Shown piece after piece: positions 35,422 through 43,815 of a DNA stretch of 64,000 bases. Position 1 is the first letter of the stretch, and every line of letters starts with the position of its first letter. The stretch lies in assembly GCF_000970025.1 (NCBI RefSeq), contig NZ_CP009528.1:310001-374000 (forward strand), given 5' to 3'. A program made the translations under genes and the position numbers. A model generated the notes under the pieces. That model ran no database searches. It saw only the letters and a program-made list of their open reading frames with translations, and was not told the DNA's origin. The DNA comes from Methanosarcina barkeri MS (GTDB taxonomy: Archaea; Halobacteriota; Methanosarcinia; Methanosarcinales; Methanosarcinaceae).

Positions 35422-35711
35422 CGGAACTGTAATTGCAAAGATTCTTTATTACTGTTTCGGATTTCATGTTATGGTTTTATCCTTATCTGGATATTATTCT
35501 TTTTTATTTCTTAATTTAGTTACTAACATTATTATTTTTATTATTCTTTTACAAATATTATTCTCATTATTATTTTAGACACGAATTTATGAAAAGATTT
35601 ATTCTTATCAATAAATAATCACTACCTATCAAGAAATTCATAATCGTTACCTATCATGAATTCATACTAATGCTCAATCGAGTTTAATAAAGGGCTTGCG
35701 AGAGGCTTCTA

Positions 35712-37817
35712 ATGATGACAAAAAGATATACTGCATACGTGATTTTCTCTGTATTTTTCATATTCTTATTAACAGGTTGTGCCCTGGCTGCCACGGGCGG
35801 CACGTCAGGTATTTCCACAAAAGATAATTCATGGAATAGCTCCACGGAAATCCTAATTACTGAGAACGCTGGTAAAGACCTGCAAGAGTACCCTGTTGCT
35901 GTTGTTTTGAACTCTTCGAATTTTAACTTTTCAGAGGCAAAAATTGATGGCTCTGACCTTCGATTCTCCTCCGAAAATCGAACACTCAATTACTGGATTG
36001 AAACCTGGGACCCTGAAAACGAGGAAGCTCTTATCTGGGTCAGGCTTACGTCTCTTTCTGCGAATCAAACCACTAAGATTCTTATGAGGTATGGGAACCC
36101 TGTGGCTGAAGCCGTAAGCAGTGGAGAAAAAACTTTTGACTATTTTGATGATTTTGAGGGCAATTACCTTAACGAACTTGACTGGAATGCTGAAAGTGCG
36201 GGAGGAGGACTGGTCGAGGTTAAAAACGGGATCTGTAACGTCTCGGCTCCCAAGGTCCATGCCTATGATTCATCCACGATCTACAGCAAAAAAAGTTTTG
36301 AGATCAATTCTATATTTGTGGTCAAAAGAATGAAAGTCACCACAGGTAAGGATAATAGAGGGCCTGTGCTGCAACAGGGTTTCATAGACAAGATAGACAA
36401 CAAAAAAAATGAAATCAAGCATGAGACCGAGCTTGCCAATGAAAGTCGAGTGAATCTGGAAACAATTTACGGGAAGCAAAAAAAGAATTTCTATGATCTT
36501 ACTGATGTCAATGTTCCTGAAGGAGAATGGTATGTCTCAGGACTTGCCTGGTATGAAGAGAACAATACTCGCAAGATATCCTGGTTTAAAAATGGTGTCC
36601 GTGATCCGAGAATGGACTTCGTCTCAAATGATTCCGTAACCAATTCCCCAATGCATGTTTACCTGTATGCTGCTTCTTACAAGGATTCTTCGAAGAATAC
36701 AGGCTATATGGCAGTAGATTATGTGCTGGTTCGAAAATTTGTTGGAGAAGAACCCACAGCGAAGATTATTTCAGTTCAGAAAGAAGGTAATTCTTCAGAA
36801 AGCGTTTCTGAAAATCACTCTGGAAACTCTTTGGGAAATTCTTCAGGTGGCACCTCTGAACAGAGTATCTCTGAAAACAACTCTGAAAATCACTCTGAAA
36901 ACGTCTCTGAAGATAACTTTGAATATAGCTTTAAAAACAGCTCTGAAAACATTTCCGAGCCTCAAACCGCGGTTGGACCCAGACCGAATTCCGAAACTTC
37001 CGGAATCAGGCTTTCTTCCCCGTACGAGTTCAATTTCTCTGCCCTTGTAAATGAACTGAATTCCTCAGGAATAGACACGATTTTCCTCAGCGTAGACAAC
37101 GAAGATGTATGGCAGTATGAACGTTTTGTGAAAATGGCTCATGAAAAGGGGATTTCCGTGCATGCCGTGCTTCTGGAAGATGTAAATTGCACAAAAAAAG
37201 GAGCTGGTAACCTCTGCCAGAATACTCTGAACACAGTACTTGATTATAATGAAAAATCCCTTGCTCCCTTTGATGGGATTGATATCGATGTAAACTCTTC
37301 TGCCTGGGAAAGCTCTGAGGAAAACGCAATCGATTACAGGACACTGTTTGAAACAGCCGATGAAGAGACTAAAGAAAACGTATCCATCTCAGCAAGCCTT
37401 CCGCTTAATTATAATGCGTCGCAAATCAAGGAAATCGCTCCTTTTGTTGATTTCTTTATTATCAAGGCTTATCCCGGCGAAAATAAAAAGCTTAATTCCG
37501 TTTCCAACATTGTTGACGCCGTTGCTCTGGAAATGGGAGAAATAAGAGGTGCAGGCTCAAGAGGAATAATAGAAATCTCTGTGGAAGAAGACTTTAAGGA
37601 TAAATATTCAATACAGCAGCTTTTTACCGGCCTGGCAGACTATTATTCCAATGATTCGGCTTTTCTGGGAGTCTCGATTTTCAATTACAATACCTATAAA
37701 GGACTGCCTCAAACACAAACAGAAGAGAAGGAGTTTCCAATTCCCGGATTTAACACCCTCACAGTGATTCTTGCGGGGCTTGGAGCTTTTGCCCTTTTAA
37801 ATGGAAAGAAAAGTTAA
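35712..37817 (+). CDS. Large surface protein: DUF2341 domain, Ser/Asn-rich linker, barrel-like domain, PGF-type anchor
   Basis: This 701-residue protein has a signal peptide (residues 6-28, with LTGCALA), a DUF2341 domain (about 45-130: ILITENAGKDLQEYPVAVVL, LRFSSENRTLNYWIE) and a concanavalin-like region to about 350. A linker of repeated SENxSEN then reaches about 420. A C-terminal domain of about 240 residues follows (IDTIFLSVDNEDVWQYERFV, FDGIDIDVN, FFIIKAYPGEN), which looks like a glycoside-hydrolase-type barrel. It ends in IPGFNTLTVILAGLGAF plus GKKS, a PGF-CTERM-like sorting tail. I infer a cell-surface carbohydrate-binding or glycan-cleaving protein. The gene is single, with no operon partner. 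Confidence 0.8.
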   Translation: MMTKRYTAYVIFSVFFIFLLTGCALAATGGTSGISTKDNSWNSSTEILITENAGKDLQEYPVAVVLNSSNFNFSEAKIDGSDLRFSSENRTLNYWIETWDPENEEALIWVRLTSLSANQTTKILMRYGNPVAEAVSSGEKTFDYFDDFEGNYLNELDWNAESAGGGLVEVKNGICNVSAPKVHAYDSSTIYSKKSFEINSIFVVKRMKVTTGKDNRGPVLQQGFIDKIDNKKNEIKHETELANESRVNLETIYGKQKKNFYDLTDVNVPEGEWYVSGLAWYEENNTRKISWFKNGVRDPRMDFVSNDSVTNSPMHVYLYAASYKDSSKNTGYMAVDYVLVRKFVGEEPTAKIISVQKEGNSSESVSENHSGNSLGNSSGGTSEQSISENNSENHSENVSEDNFEYSFKNSSENISEPQTAVGPRPNSETSGIRLSSPYEFNFSALVNELNSSGIDTIFLSVDNEDVWQYERFVKMAHEKGISVHAVLLEDVNCTKKGAGNLCQNTLNTVLDYNEKSLAPFDGIDIDVNSSAWESSEENAIDYRTLFETADEETKENVSISASLPLNYNASQIKEIAPFVDFFIIKAYPGENKKLNSVSNIVDAVALEMGEIRGAGSRGIIEISVEEDFKDKYSIQQLFTGLADYYSNDSAFLGVSIFNYNTYKGLPQTQTEEKEFPIPGFNTLTVILAGLGAFALLNGKKS

Positions 37818-37874
37818 GAGCCGATCATGAAAGTCAGTAATATATATTGAAAAGTTACCAGGGCTTACGTTACC

Positions 37875-37990
37875 AGGACTTACGCGGTTTAAACGAAAAC
37901 TCAATAGAATTAAACCTTCAACTACCTAAAATATGCCTTTAGCCGCAGCGTCTATTGAGCTTGAGTTTTCACATTCAGTGCGTAAGTCCT
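37875..37990. mobile_element. MITE copy 3 (116 bp)
   Basis: Left end AGGACTTACGCGGTTTAAAC and right end CAGTGCGTAAGTCCT. The centre differs from copies 1 and 2, but TTCAACTACCTAAAATATG matches copy 4. It lies 58 bases after the surface-protein gene. Confidence 0.85.
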
Positions 37991-38143
37991 AATGTCATCA
38001 TTAAGGTATTTTCCAATGACACCTTTTCCCGGTAACCTTTCAGCGGGTAAGTTTTCAAAAAAAGCAGGAATAGGTAAAGACGACGCTCGGTAAACCCTAA
38101 ACTGTTAATGTACATTGCCTTAAGAACATAAAATAACTATAAG

Positions 38144-38326
38144 TCATATTATTTCGCGGCTTACCGGCGTAACTGAAAACCAGCGTACATTTCTAAGTGG
38201 GATATGCCGGTTTTTGTTGTCATTCAACATCATCCATAGAAGATCTAAACCAAATCTAACTTCTGTGCAGTCAAATGACTCATAATAGCCATCCATCCAC
38301 CTGACATTTACTTTTATATTAGTCAT
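38144..38326 (-). CDS. Small conserved-looking protein, 60 residues
   Basis: I start at 38326 because AAGGAGGT lies 9 bases upstream; longer frames ignore this very good site. The protein, MTNIKVNVRWMDGYYESFDC..., has alternating aromatic and charged residues (RHIPLRNVRWFSVTPVSRE) and may form a small beta-barrel. I do not recognise a family. No neighbour shares the strand closely. Confidence 0.7.
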   Translation of the reverse strand: MTNIKVNVRWMDGYYESFDCTEVRFGLDLLWMMLNDNKNRHIPLRNVRWFSVTPVSREII

Positions 38327-38605
38327 ATAGCCGACCTCCTTATCACATTTTATATGACGAAACGTAAAACCCCTTAGTTTTAGCTCAGGGAATATAAGCG
38401 TCGACTTCCTCACGTTCTCTCGTTATGGATTCTGTAAACTTACCTGTATTATTAACATTAATATGTTTTATAAATAGACACCACAACCCAAAATATGAAA
38501 ACCAAGTTGAGGGAGTTGGAGAACAGAATATCTCTCATACCTGGACGTCAACAAATTTCGACGTTGTAATAAATTTTAATATTGTTATTCTGTTGAATTT
38601 ATTTT

Positions 38606-38851
38606 TTATTTCATCATTTCTTGTACCTTTCGAATATCAACTATGGCTTTTTTCTTTAACTCGATCATCTTTTCCTCATTAATTACTTCATTTTCCATCC
38701 ATTGTGTCATGATCTCCATTCTCATTATCATAACTTTCTTTTTCTGTTCTTCAGTTAGAAGTCCCCATATTTCAGTCATAAGTTCCACAATAGCAGGCAT
38801 CGCTCCAGCATGCATCATTGTGTGCGATCCCATTGAATGTCCTTTGTCCAT
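38606..38851 (-). CDS. Met/His-rich small protein with LTxxQ motif
   Basis: The 81-residue protein has an N-terminus rich in His and Met (MDKGHSMGSHTMMHAGAM) and a helical part with LTEEQKKKVMIMR, similar to the LTxxQ motif of Spy/CpxP-like and related metal-responsive proteins. There is no signal peptide. AAAGGGGGTAAG precedes the ATG, a strong ribosome-binding site. It could bind copper or another soft metal through the Met/His residues; this is inference. It is a single gene. Confidence 0.65.
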   Translation of the reverse strand: MDKGHSMGSHTMMHAGAMPAIVELMTEIWGLLTEEQKKKVMIMRMEIMTQWMENEVINEEKMIELKKKAIVDIRKVQEMMK

Positions 38852-39419
38852 GTTTACTTACCCCCTTTAATGAAATTTATAAAACAAAATTTTGATAACG
38901 TCTATGATATCATATATGATACAATTATTATTTTTAGAGACTTTAATCTCTTCTGGAATCACCAAACTTTACCATTGATTCCGCTAGCGATTAACTGCAA
39001 TTAATCAAAAGTGAAGAAAATGATAGAAAGTCTCGATTTCAAATTGTATCACCTGAAGTTTAGTATTTTAATGAATATAACACTAAGAGAAATATAAATA
39101 CGGAATGAATATTAATCGAGGGTCAAAATCATAGTATGCCTAACTCAAAAAAGAGTAAGACTGCTCGGAGAGAAGCTCATATTATGGCAAACTTTTGATC
39201 TGAAGCTCAATTTCCAAAAATATATGCCTATTCTTCAATTTTAGGACTTAAGCGCTTGAAGTACAAAATCAAGCACTTTCTATGTCTTTATTCCGAACTT
39301 CTATATGAATTTATAATTTTTTTAAAGAAGAGATACTTTTTTATGTTTATCAATCATTTATACTTTTGTTATACTGTTTAAATTTTTAACTTTCTAAACT
39401 CTTCAACGGGGGTCTTAAC
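38852..39419. other. Gap with one isolated MITE end
   Basis: About 570 AT-rich bases. TTAGGACTTAAGCGCTTGAA near 39241 matches one terminus of the MITE family without a partner, so a deleted copy may lie here. No gene is visible. Confidence 0.55.
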
Positions 39420-40016
39420 ATTAAAATTCTTGGATTGGTGGGTAGTCCTAATATCAATGGAAACACTGCAAAGCTTGTAAATGCGATTCTCGACGGAGCT
39501 GCCGAAAAAGGCGCAGAAAAAGTAATTTACAATTTATCATCTCTAAATATTAAAGGTTGTGACGCCTGTTTCAGATGCCAGGAATCAGGTTGCTGTGCAA
39601 TAGACGATGACATGCAGGAACTTTACCACGAAATCCAGACTGCAGATACTATTGTACTCGGCTCTCCTGTTTATATGTGGCAGATGACTGCCCAGACTAA
39701 ACTCTTAATTGACCGCCTGATAGCCTTCTTAAAACCTGATTTTTCAAGCAGGCTTGATAATAAAAAACTGATCCTTGTGTTTTCCCAGGGCAGTTCGGAC
39801 AGGGACGCCTTCAAGCCATATTTTGAATACACAGCCGGTCTTCTCTACTATCTCGGCTTTGATGTCCTGGAAATGGTTATTGCGGCAGGTACGGATAATC
39901 TAAAAGTCTCATTCAGGCCCAAGCTGCTTGAAAACGCAAGAGAACTCGGAAGTTTGGTCTCGACTTCCTCTCTTACGGTTCCAGAGTTTAGAAAAGGTGA
40001 GTCAAGCCTGGCCTAA
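39420..40016 (+). CDS. NADPH-dependent FMN reductase / iron-sulfur flavoprotein
   Basis: From ATT at 39420 the protein has 198 residues and starts (M)KILGLVGSPNINGNTAKLVN. This is the exact family start, with GGGGGT placed 7 bases upstream. A TTG at 39435 is the alternative but would remove the first strand. The cysteine motif CDACFRCQESGCC is the [4Fe-4S] site of iron-sulfur flavoproteins, and the FMN region follows with VLGSPVYMWQMTAQTK. It transfers electrons from ferredoxin or NADPH to FMN and then to oxygen, peroxide or other acceptors in methanogens. The gene stands alone. Confidence 0.88.
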   Translation: MKILGLVGSPNINGNTAKLVNAILDGAAEKGAEKVIYNLSSLNIKGCDACFRCQESGCCAIDDDMQELYHEIQTADTIVLGSPVYMWQMTAQTKLLIDRLIAFLKPDFSSRLDNKKLILVFSQGSSDRDAFKPYFEYTAGLLYYLGFDVLEMVIAAGTDNLKVSFRPKLLENARELGSLVSTSSLTVPEFRKGESSLA

Positions 40017-40278
40017 CTTCTTTTATTTTTTTAGTTTAATTTTTTATGTTCTTGGTATTTACTTCTCTAAATTTATTTAATTAATTTAAATCTGTTTTAC
40101 TCACTTTAAATCTCTTTTTCCCTTATGGTTAAGAAAAACTGTTTTTCAATTATTTGAGCGGATTGATTTATTGTAATCTCCTGAAATGTACTTAAAAGGA
40201 TTAATTTTGCAAAATTGCATTTATTAAAGGATTTTACGAGCATATAGTCTTAAATAAATCAGATTAAAATGTTAACCT

Positions 40279-40740
40279 TTAAAATAATATTTTACTGAAA
40301 AAGAGCTTGAAGATTACGAGGATCAGAATAAAAAGTCCAAATCCCATCTTGATGAGCGCTTTCCCACGCTCAATGGGCTCTTTTTTGGCTTTAACCGCTC
40401 CATAGCAGACCTGACCCACTCCAATTCCGGAGGGAAAAACCAGCGGCCACATATAGATCCAGCTTTGCAGGTTTCCTGTTACGCGCTGATAAAAAAGAAC
40501 AAAGCCGAGCATGTTAAGAGTCCAGCTCAAAGAAGCAAGCCATTCTCCTAGTTTACTTTCTGATTCCATAGCTGTAGCAAAGAAAAACATTCCCATTACT
40601 AGAAAATAAAAAGGTAGAGTAAACTTTCCAGGGTTAATTTGTTTAAAAACGATAACTGCAAAAATTGCTGCAAGAAGCATAAAGATAAGTGCAGCAACTA
40701 TTATACTATGGTCTTTTCTCCCTGTCAGATTCTCTCCCAT
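40279..40740 (-). CDS. Small integral membrane protein, unknown function
   Basis: The protein is 153 residues from MGENLTGRKDH, or 158 from an ATG 15 bases upstream. It has about four or five membrane helices (IIVAALIFMLLAAIFAVIVF, LPFYFLVMGMFFFATAM, LSWTLNMLGFVLFYQ, SWIYMWPLVFPSGIG, GFGLFILILVIFKLFF). I recognise no motif. An AT-only microsatellite lies upstream. Confidence 0.72.
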   Translation of the reverse strand: MGENLTGRKDHSIIVAALIFMLLAAIFAVIVFKQINPGKFTLPFYFLVMGMFFFATAMESESKLGEWLASLSWTLNMLGFVLFYQRVTGNLQSWIYMWPLVFPSGIGVGQVCYGAVKAKKEPIERGKALIKMGFGLFILILVIFKLFFSKILF

Positions 40741-40789
40741 GCTACCCCAAGCCAACAGGTTTTATTTCATAATATTTATTTATGTAATT

Positions 40790-40877
40790 ATAATATAATA
40801 TACTATAATATATTATATTATATTATATTATATTATATTATATTATATTGTATTATATTATATTATATTATATTATA
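40790..40877. repeat. AT microsatellite (TATTATATTA)n
   Basis: About nine near-perfect copies of a 10-base TATTATATTA-type unit, with no G and only one clear break (ATTGTATTA). It can form hairpins on either strand. It lies upstream of the membrane-protein gene. Confidence 0.92.
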
Positions 40878-41131
40878 ATTAATTCACTATAATTATACTC
40901 CTCATTTGATTCTCGATTTTAACATTCAATTTTTATCATTTTACTTCACGTATATAATTTAATTATTAAATTTATATAATAATAACAATAATACTAATAA
41001 TAATTTTTCCAATTACTCCAATATGCAATTTTACCATTGACTTTGCTTTCAAACTAATAATTGATCTTTGCGGACTCGAACAATAGTAATATCGCTGGAA
41101 CAACTAACTCATATACAAAGGGGGTTCACAA

Positions 41132-41578
41132 ATGGCACAGAAAATGATTGAAAAATCTGAAGAAGAATGGAAAAAAGTACTTACGCCTGAACAATATCAT
41201 GTCCTGCGGCAGAAGGGTACGGAAAGGCCCTTTTCCGGCAACCTGTACTATAACAAGGAAAAAGGAGTTTACACCTGTGCTGCCTGTGGGCAGGAACTCT
41301 TTTCTTCGGACACCAAATTTGAGTCCGGAACTGGCTGGCCAAGTTTCTATGATGTTATTTCCAGTGACAGGGTAAGGCTCAAAGAAGACACCAGCTATTT
41401 CATGAACAGGATAGAAGTAGTCTGTTCCCGTTGTGGAAGCCACTTGGGCCATGTATTTGAAGACGGACCTGTACCAACCGGAAAACGCTACTGCATTAAC
41501 ACCGTTTCTCTTAATTTCAAGAAAGAAGGAGAAGAAGACAAACAAGGCGGAGAAAGAAGTAAAAAGAGTAGAAAGTAA
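41132..41578 (+). CDS. msrB: Peptide-methionine (R)-S-oxide reductase
   Basis: The 148-residue protein has the structural zinc cysteines in CAACGQELF and [12 protein letters not shown], the substrate motif [12 protein letters not shown], and the catalytic Cys in [13 protein letters not shown]. It repairs R-methionine sulfoxide in proteins using thioredoxin. AAAGGGGGTTC stands before the ATG. The C-terminal tail ([15 protein letters not shown]) is longer and more charged than usual. A single gene. Confidence 0.95.
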   Translation: MAQKMIEKSEEEWKKVLTPEQYHVLRQKGTERPFSGNLYYNKEKGVYTCAACGQELFSSDTKFESGTGWPSFYDVISSDRVRLKEDTSYFMNRIEVVCSRCGSHLGHVFEDGPVPTGKRYCINTVSLNFKKEGEEDKQGGERSKKSRK

Positions 41579-41653
41579 AGTTCAACAAGCCAAATCTTGT
41601 GATTTATAAGTTGATTTATAAGTTTATAGATTGGGGAGAGGAGACTCAAATAC

Positions 41654-41842
41654 TTGAAACCAGCAAAAATATACTTTGAAATAATTGGATTTTTTGTCTT
41701 CTTAATTTCCTATATTTTATTTTTCAATATATTATTTTCTATTAAGGAATTAGGAGCCTCGATTTATGTTCCGGGCACACTCCTTTTTGCCCTCTTAGGA
41801 TATTGGCTGGGAGGGATCCTGTACGAAAAGTATTTAAAATGA
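41654..41842 (+). CDS. Two-helix small membrane protein
   Basis: The 62-residue protein starts at TTG after GGGGAGAGGA and has two hydrophobic helices (IIGFFVFLISYILFFNILF and VPGTLLFALLGYWLGGIL) with a basic end. I do not recognise it. The strong ribosome-binding site argues for a real gene. Confidence 0.6.
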   Translation: MKPAKIYFEIIGFFVFLISYILFFNILFSIKELGASIYVPGTLLFALLGYWLGGILYEKYLK

Positions 41843-41957
41843 AAAACTGCTCAAAAAATAATCAGGTTATCACAATCTAATAAATCTCTATATAGAGATT
41901 TTATAAAACTTTATTTTTCATAATATTTATTATAGATTATAACAATCTATTAAATAG

Positions 41958-42602
41958 ATGTTAAAAGCAATAATTTTTGATGTGGATGGAGTTCTTATAG
42001 ATTCCATGAGTTTCCAGGCCGATGCCTGGGTTAAAACCTTCAAGGAAGTTGGTATTAACATTACCAATGAAGACATTTATGAGCTCGAAGGCTCAAACAA
42101 CAAAAGATTAATTAAATCAATTTTTGAAAAGGCCGAAAAAGAACCTGAACCCTGGCATTTCGAGAAACTGCCTGAAAAGAAACGTGAGGTTCTCGAATTT
42201 GATCGGATAAAACCTTATGAAGGCATCCAATACTGTATTAAGGCATTGAAACGGTATTTCAAGCTCGCTCTGGTCTCAGGATCGCATAATGATACAGTAA
42301 ATAAAGTTGTCAATAAGTATTTCTCTAACTGTTTTGATGTCATAATTACCGGGAGTGACCTTGAGCATGGGAAACCGGCCCCGGACCCTTACCTCAAGGC
42401 CCTTGAAAAACTTGACCTGACAAAAAACGAGTGCATGGTAATTGAAAATGCACCTCTGGGGATAACTGCTGCCAAGAGGGCGGGGCTTTACTGTGTTGCA
42501 GTTACGGGTATGCTTGAACCTGAAAAGATAGAGCATGCGGATCTCGTGCTCGAAAACCATGCTGCCCTTTTCAAGTATCTGAAGGGTCTCATTCCAAAAT
42601 GA
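41958..42602 (+). CDS. HAD-superfamily hydrolase, beta-phosphoglucomutase/phosphatase-like
   Basis: The 214-residue protein has motif I DVDGVLIDSM (nucleophile Asp), motif II LVSGSHND, motif III GKPAPDPYLKALEK and motif IV ENAPLGITAAKRAG. The GVLIDS and NAPLGI pattern points to the phosphoglucomutase/phosphatase subclass with an alpha-helical cap. The substrate is a small phosphate ester. No ribosome-binding site precedes the ATG (leaderless possible; TATA-like TTTATTATAG lies about 25 bases upstream). The end overlaps a 13-bp tandem repeat. Confidence 0.88.
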   Translation: MLKAIIFDVDGVLIDSMSFQADAWVKTFKEVGINITNEDIYELEGSNNKRLIKSIFEKAEKEPEPWHFEKLPEKKREVLEFDRIKPYEGIQYCIKALKRYFKLALVSGSHNDTVNKVVNKYFSNCFDVIITGSDLEHGKPAPDPYLKALEKLDLTKNECMVIENAPLGITAAKRAGLYCVAVTGMLEPEKIEHADLVLENHAALFKYLKGLIPK

Positions 42603-42642
42603 TATTCCAAAATGATATTCCAAAATGATATTCCAAAATGAT
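42591..42642. repeat. Perfect 13-bp tandem repeat, four copies
   Basis: Four copies of ATTCCAAAATGAT; the first encodes the end and stop codon of the HAD gene. Confidence 0.95.
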
Positions 42643-42768
42643 CATGGTTTTTCCTGGTCGTTTCCTTAATTCTGCTGAATTTGTAGAAATGTTGCGGAAA
42701 CTGGTCACATGGAATTCTGTAACACGGAAAATGAAAACGGTCTCAGCGTAATTCAATCTGGATATTAC

Positions 42769-42846
42769 AACCACGAAAAACATGAAAACCACGGAAAAAC
42801 AGTGTCCTTGCTACTTATTTCCATGTCTTTCGTGCTTTCAGTGGTT
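42769..42846. repeat. Imperfect inverted repeat (REP-like)
   Basis: AACCACGAAAAACATGAAAACC at the left pairs with CATGTCTTTCGTGCTTTCAG and GTGGTT at the right, separated by about 20 bases. Repeats of the CCACGAAA / CATGGAAA type are spread in many genomes. The stretch 42847-43404 to its right holds only AT-rich DNA and one 27-codon frame without support. Confidence 0.65.
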
Positions 42847-43404
42847 TTCAAAAAATTCATTTTTGACATCCTTTAGAATCAATGTACTAGTAATGTATAT
42901 CAAAATCAGTATGTAAACTGAGCATTCGCAAAGCTAATCATTTTGAGTACTTATTTTATACACAACCTTAACGTTCTCCTAGAAAAACAGATTAAATATG
43001 AAACTTATAACTCTAAAACGCTCATTTTAAAAATTAGAAATTAAAGGAAGAAAGAGTAACATGGGAGAGTTATTTAAACTCCTTATTGATGGCACGGTTT
43101 TTGGTCTGTTCGTATATTTTTTGCCCCACGCTACTAATTATTGATACTCTTCTCATGTATATATGTTTTTTCTTTTTTTCTATATAATTATTAAATTAGA
43201 TATATTCTTATGTTTTAAAAATATATTTTGTTCTTTATCTGAGAATATATTTTGTTCCTCAAACTTAATTTTACTATATTTTGACCTTACCTATCTTATT
43301 TTTACCATTTTATTCTATATATCCATTTCTTTTTTTATCAGTTTATTAATTAGGAAAACATCTCGCCCGGCTTCCACAAGCCTTATTATAAGTTGCTTGA
43401 CTGT

Positions 43405-43621
43405 AAGCCTTTTCAAAAAAAGCTTGAGCGAAAAACCAATTAACGAAGTGGTCAGCTTGATCACAAGCCTTTTCAAAAAAGGCTTGAGCGAAAAACCAAT
43501 TAACGAAGTGGTCAGCGTGATCAAATGGCTCAACGGTTAAGGCTCAACGATTACAGGTCAATGGTTGTGGCAAAAATCTTTTCAAAAAAAGCTTGAGCGA
43601 AAACATCGTTCAGGCGTGGTC
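43405..43621. repeat. Dispersed 60-bp hairpin repeat, locus B (tandem)
   Basis: Two units of exactly 60 bases (43405 and 43465) and a third partial unit, each with AAGCCTTTTCAAAAAAGGCTT-type hairpin, then GAGCGAAAAACC and AACGAAGTGGTCAGC. A CAACGGTTAAGGC tail follows. The repeat lies just beyond the 3' end of mtaB. Translated, it gives GLSEKPINEVVS motifs, but on its own I do not take it as a gene. Confidence 0.88.
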
Positions 43622-43815
43622 AAGCGAGGAGACGAGTGCGATTATAAATTTTATGAATAAAAGGGCAAGCACTTACATGCAAAATTGAATTACACATAAA
43701 TATAGAACGGGAAAAACGGCAAAACCATGCAAAACCAGGATAATACGAAACTTTAAGGATTTTGTGGACTCGAAGCAAATTTAAAAAAGAAAAAAAGAGA
43801 AATGGAGAGTTCGGC

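Noticed and set aside
40790-40877. AT repeat as a CRISPR-like or origin-like array
   Set aside because: The unit is 10 bases with no spacers; it is a plain microsatellite.
43061-43144. 27-codon frame starting MGELFKLLIDG
   Set aside because: It has an AAGGAAGAAAGAG stretch upstream but is too short and featureless to call a gene.
43163-43540. Open frame of 125 codons with hydrophobic start and repeated LSEKPINEVVS motif
   Set aside because: The first half is AT-biased low-complexity sequence and the second half is the 60-bp DNA repeat. No ribosome-binding site is seen, and the opposite strand has an equally long frame through the same repeat.
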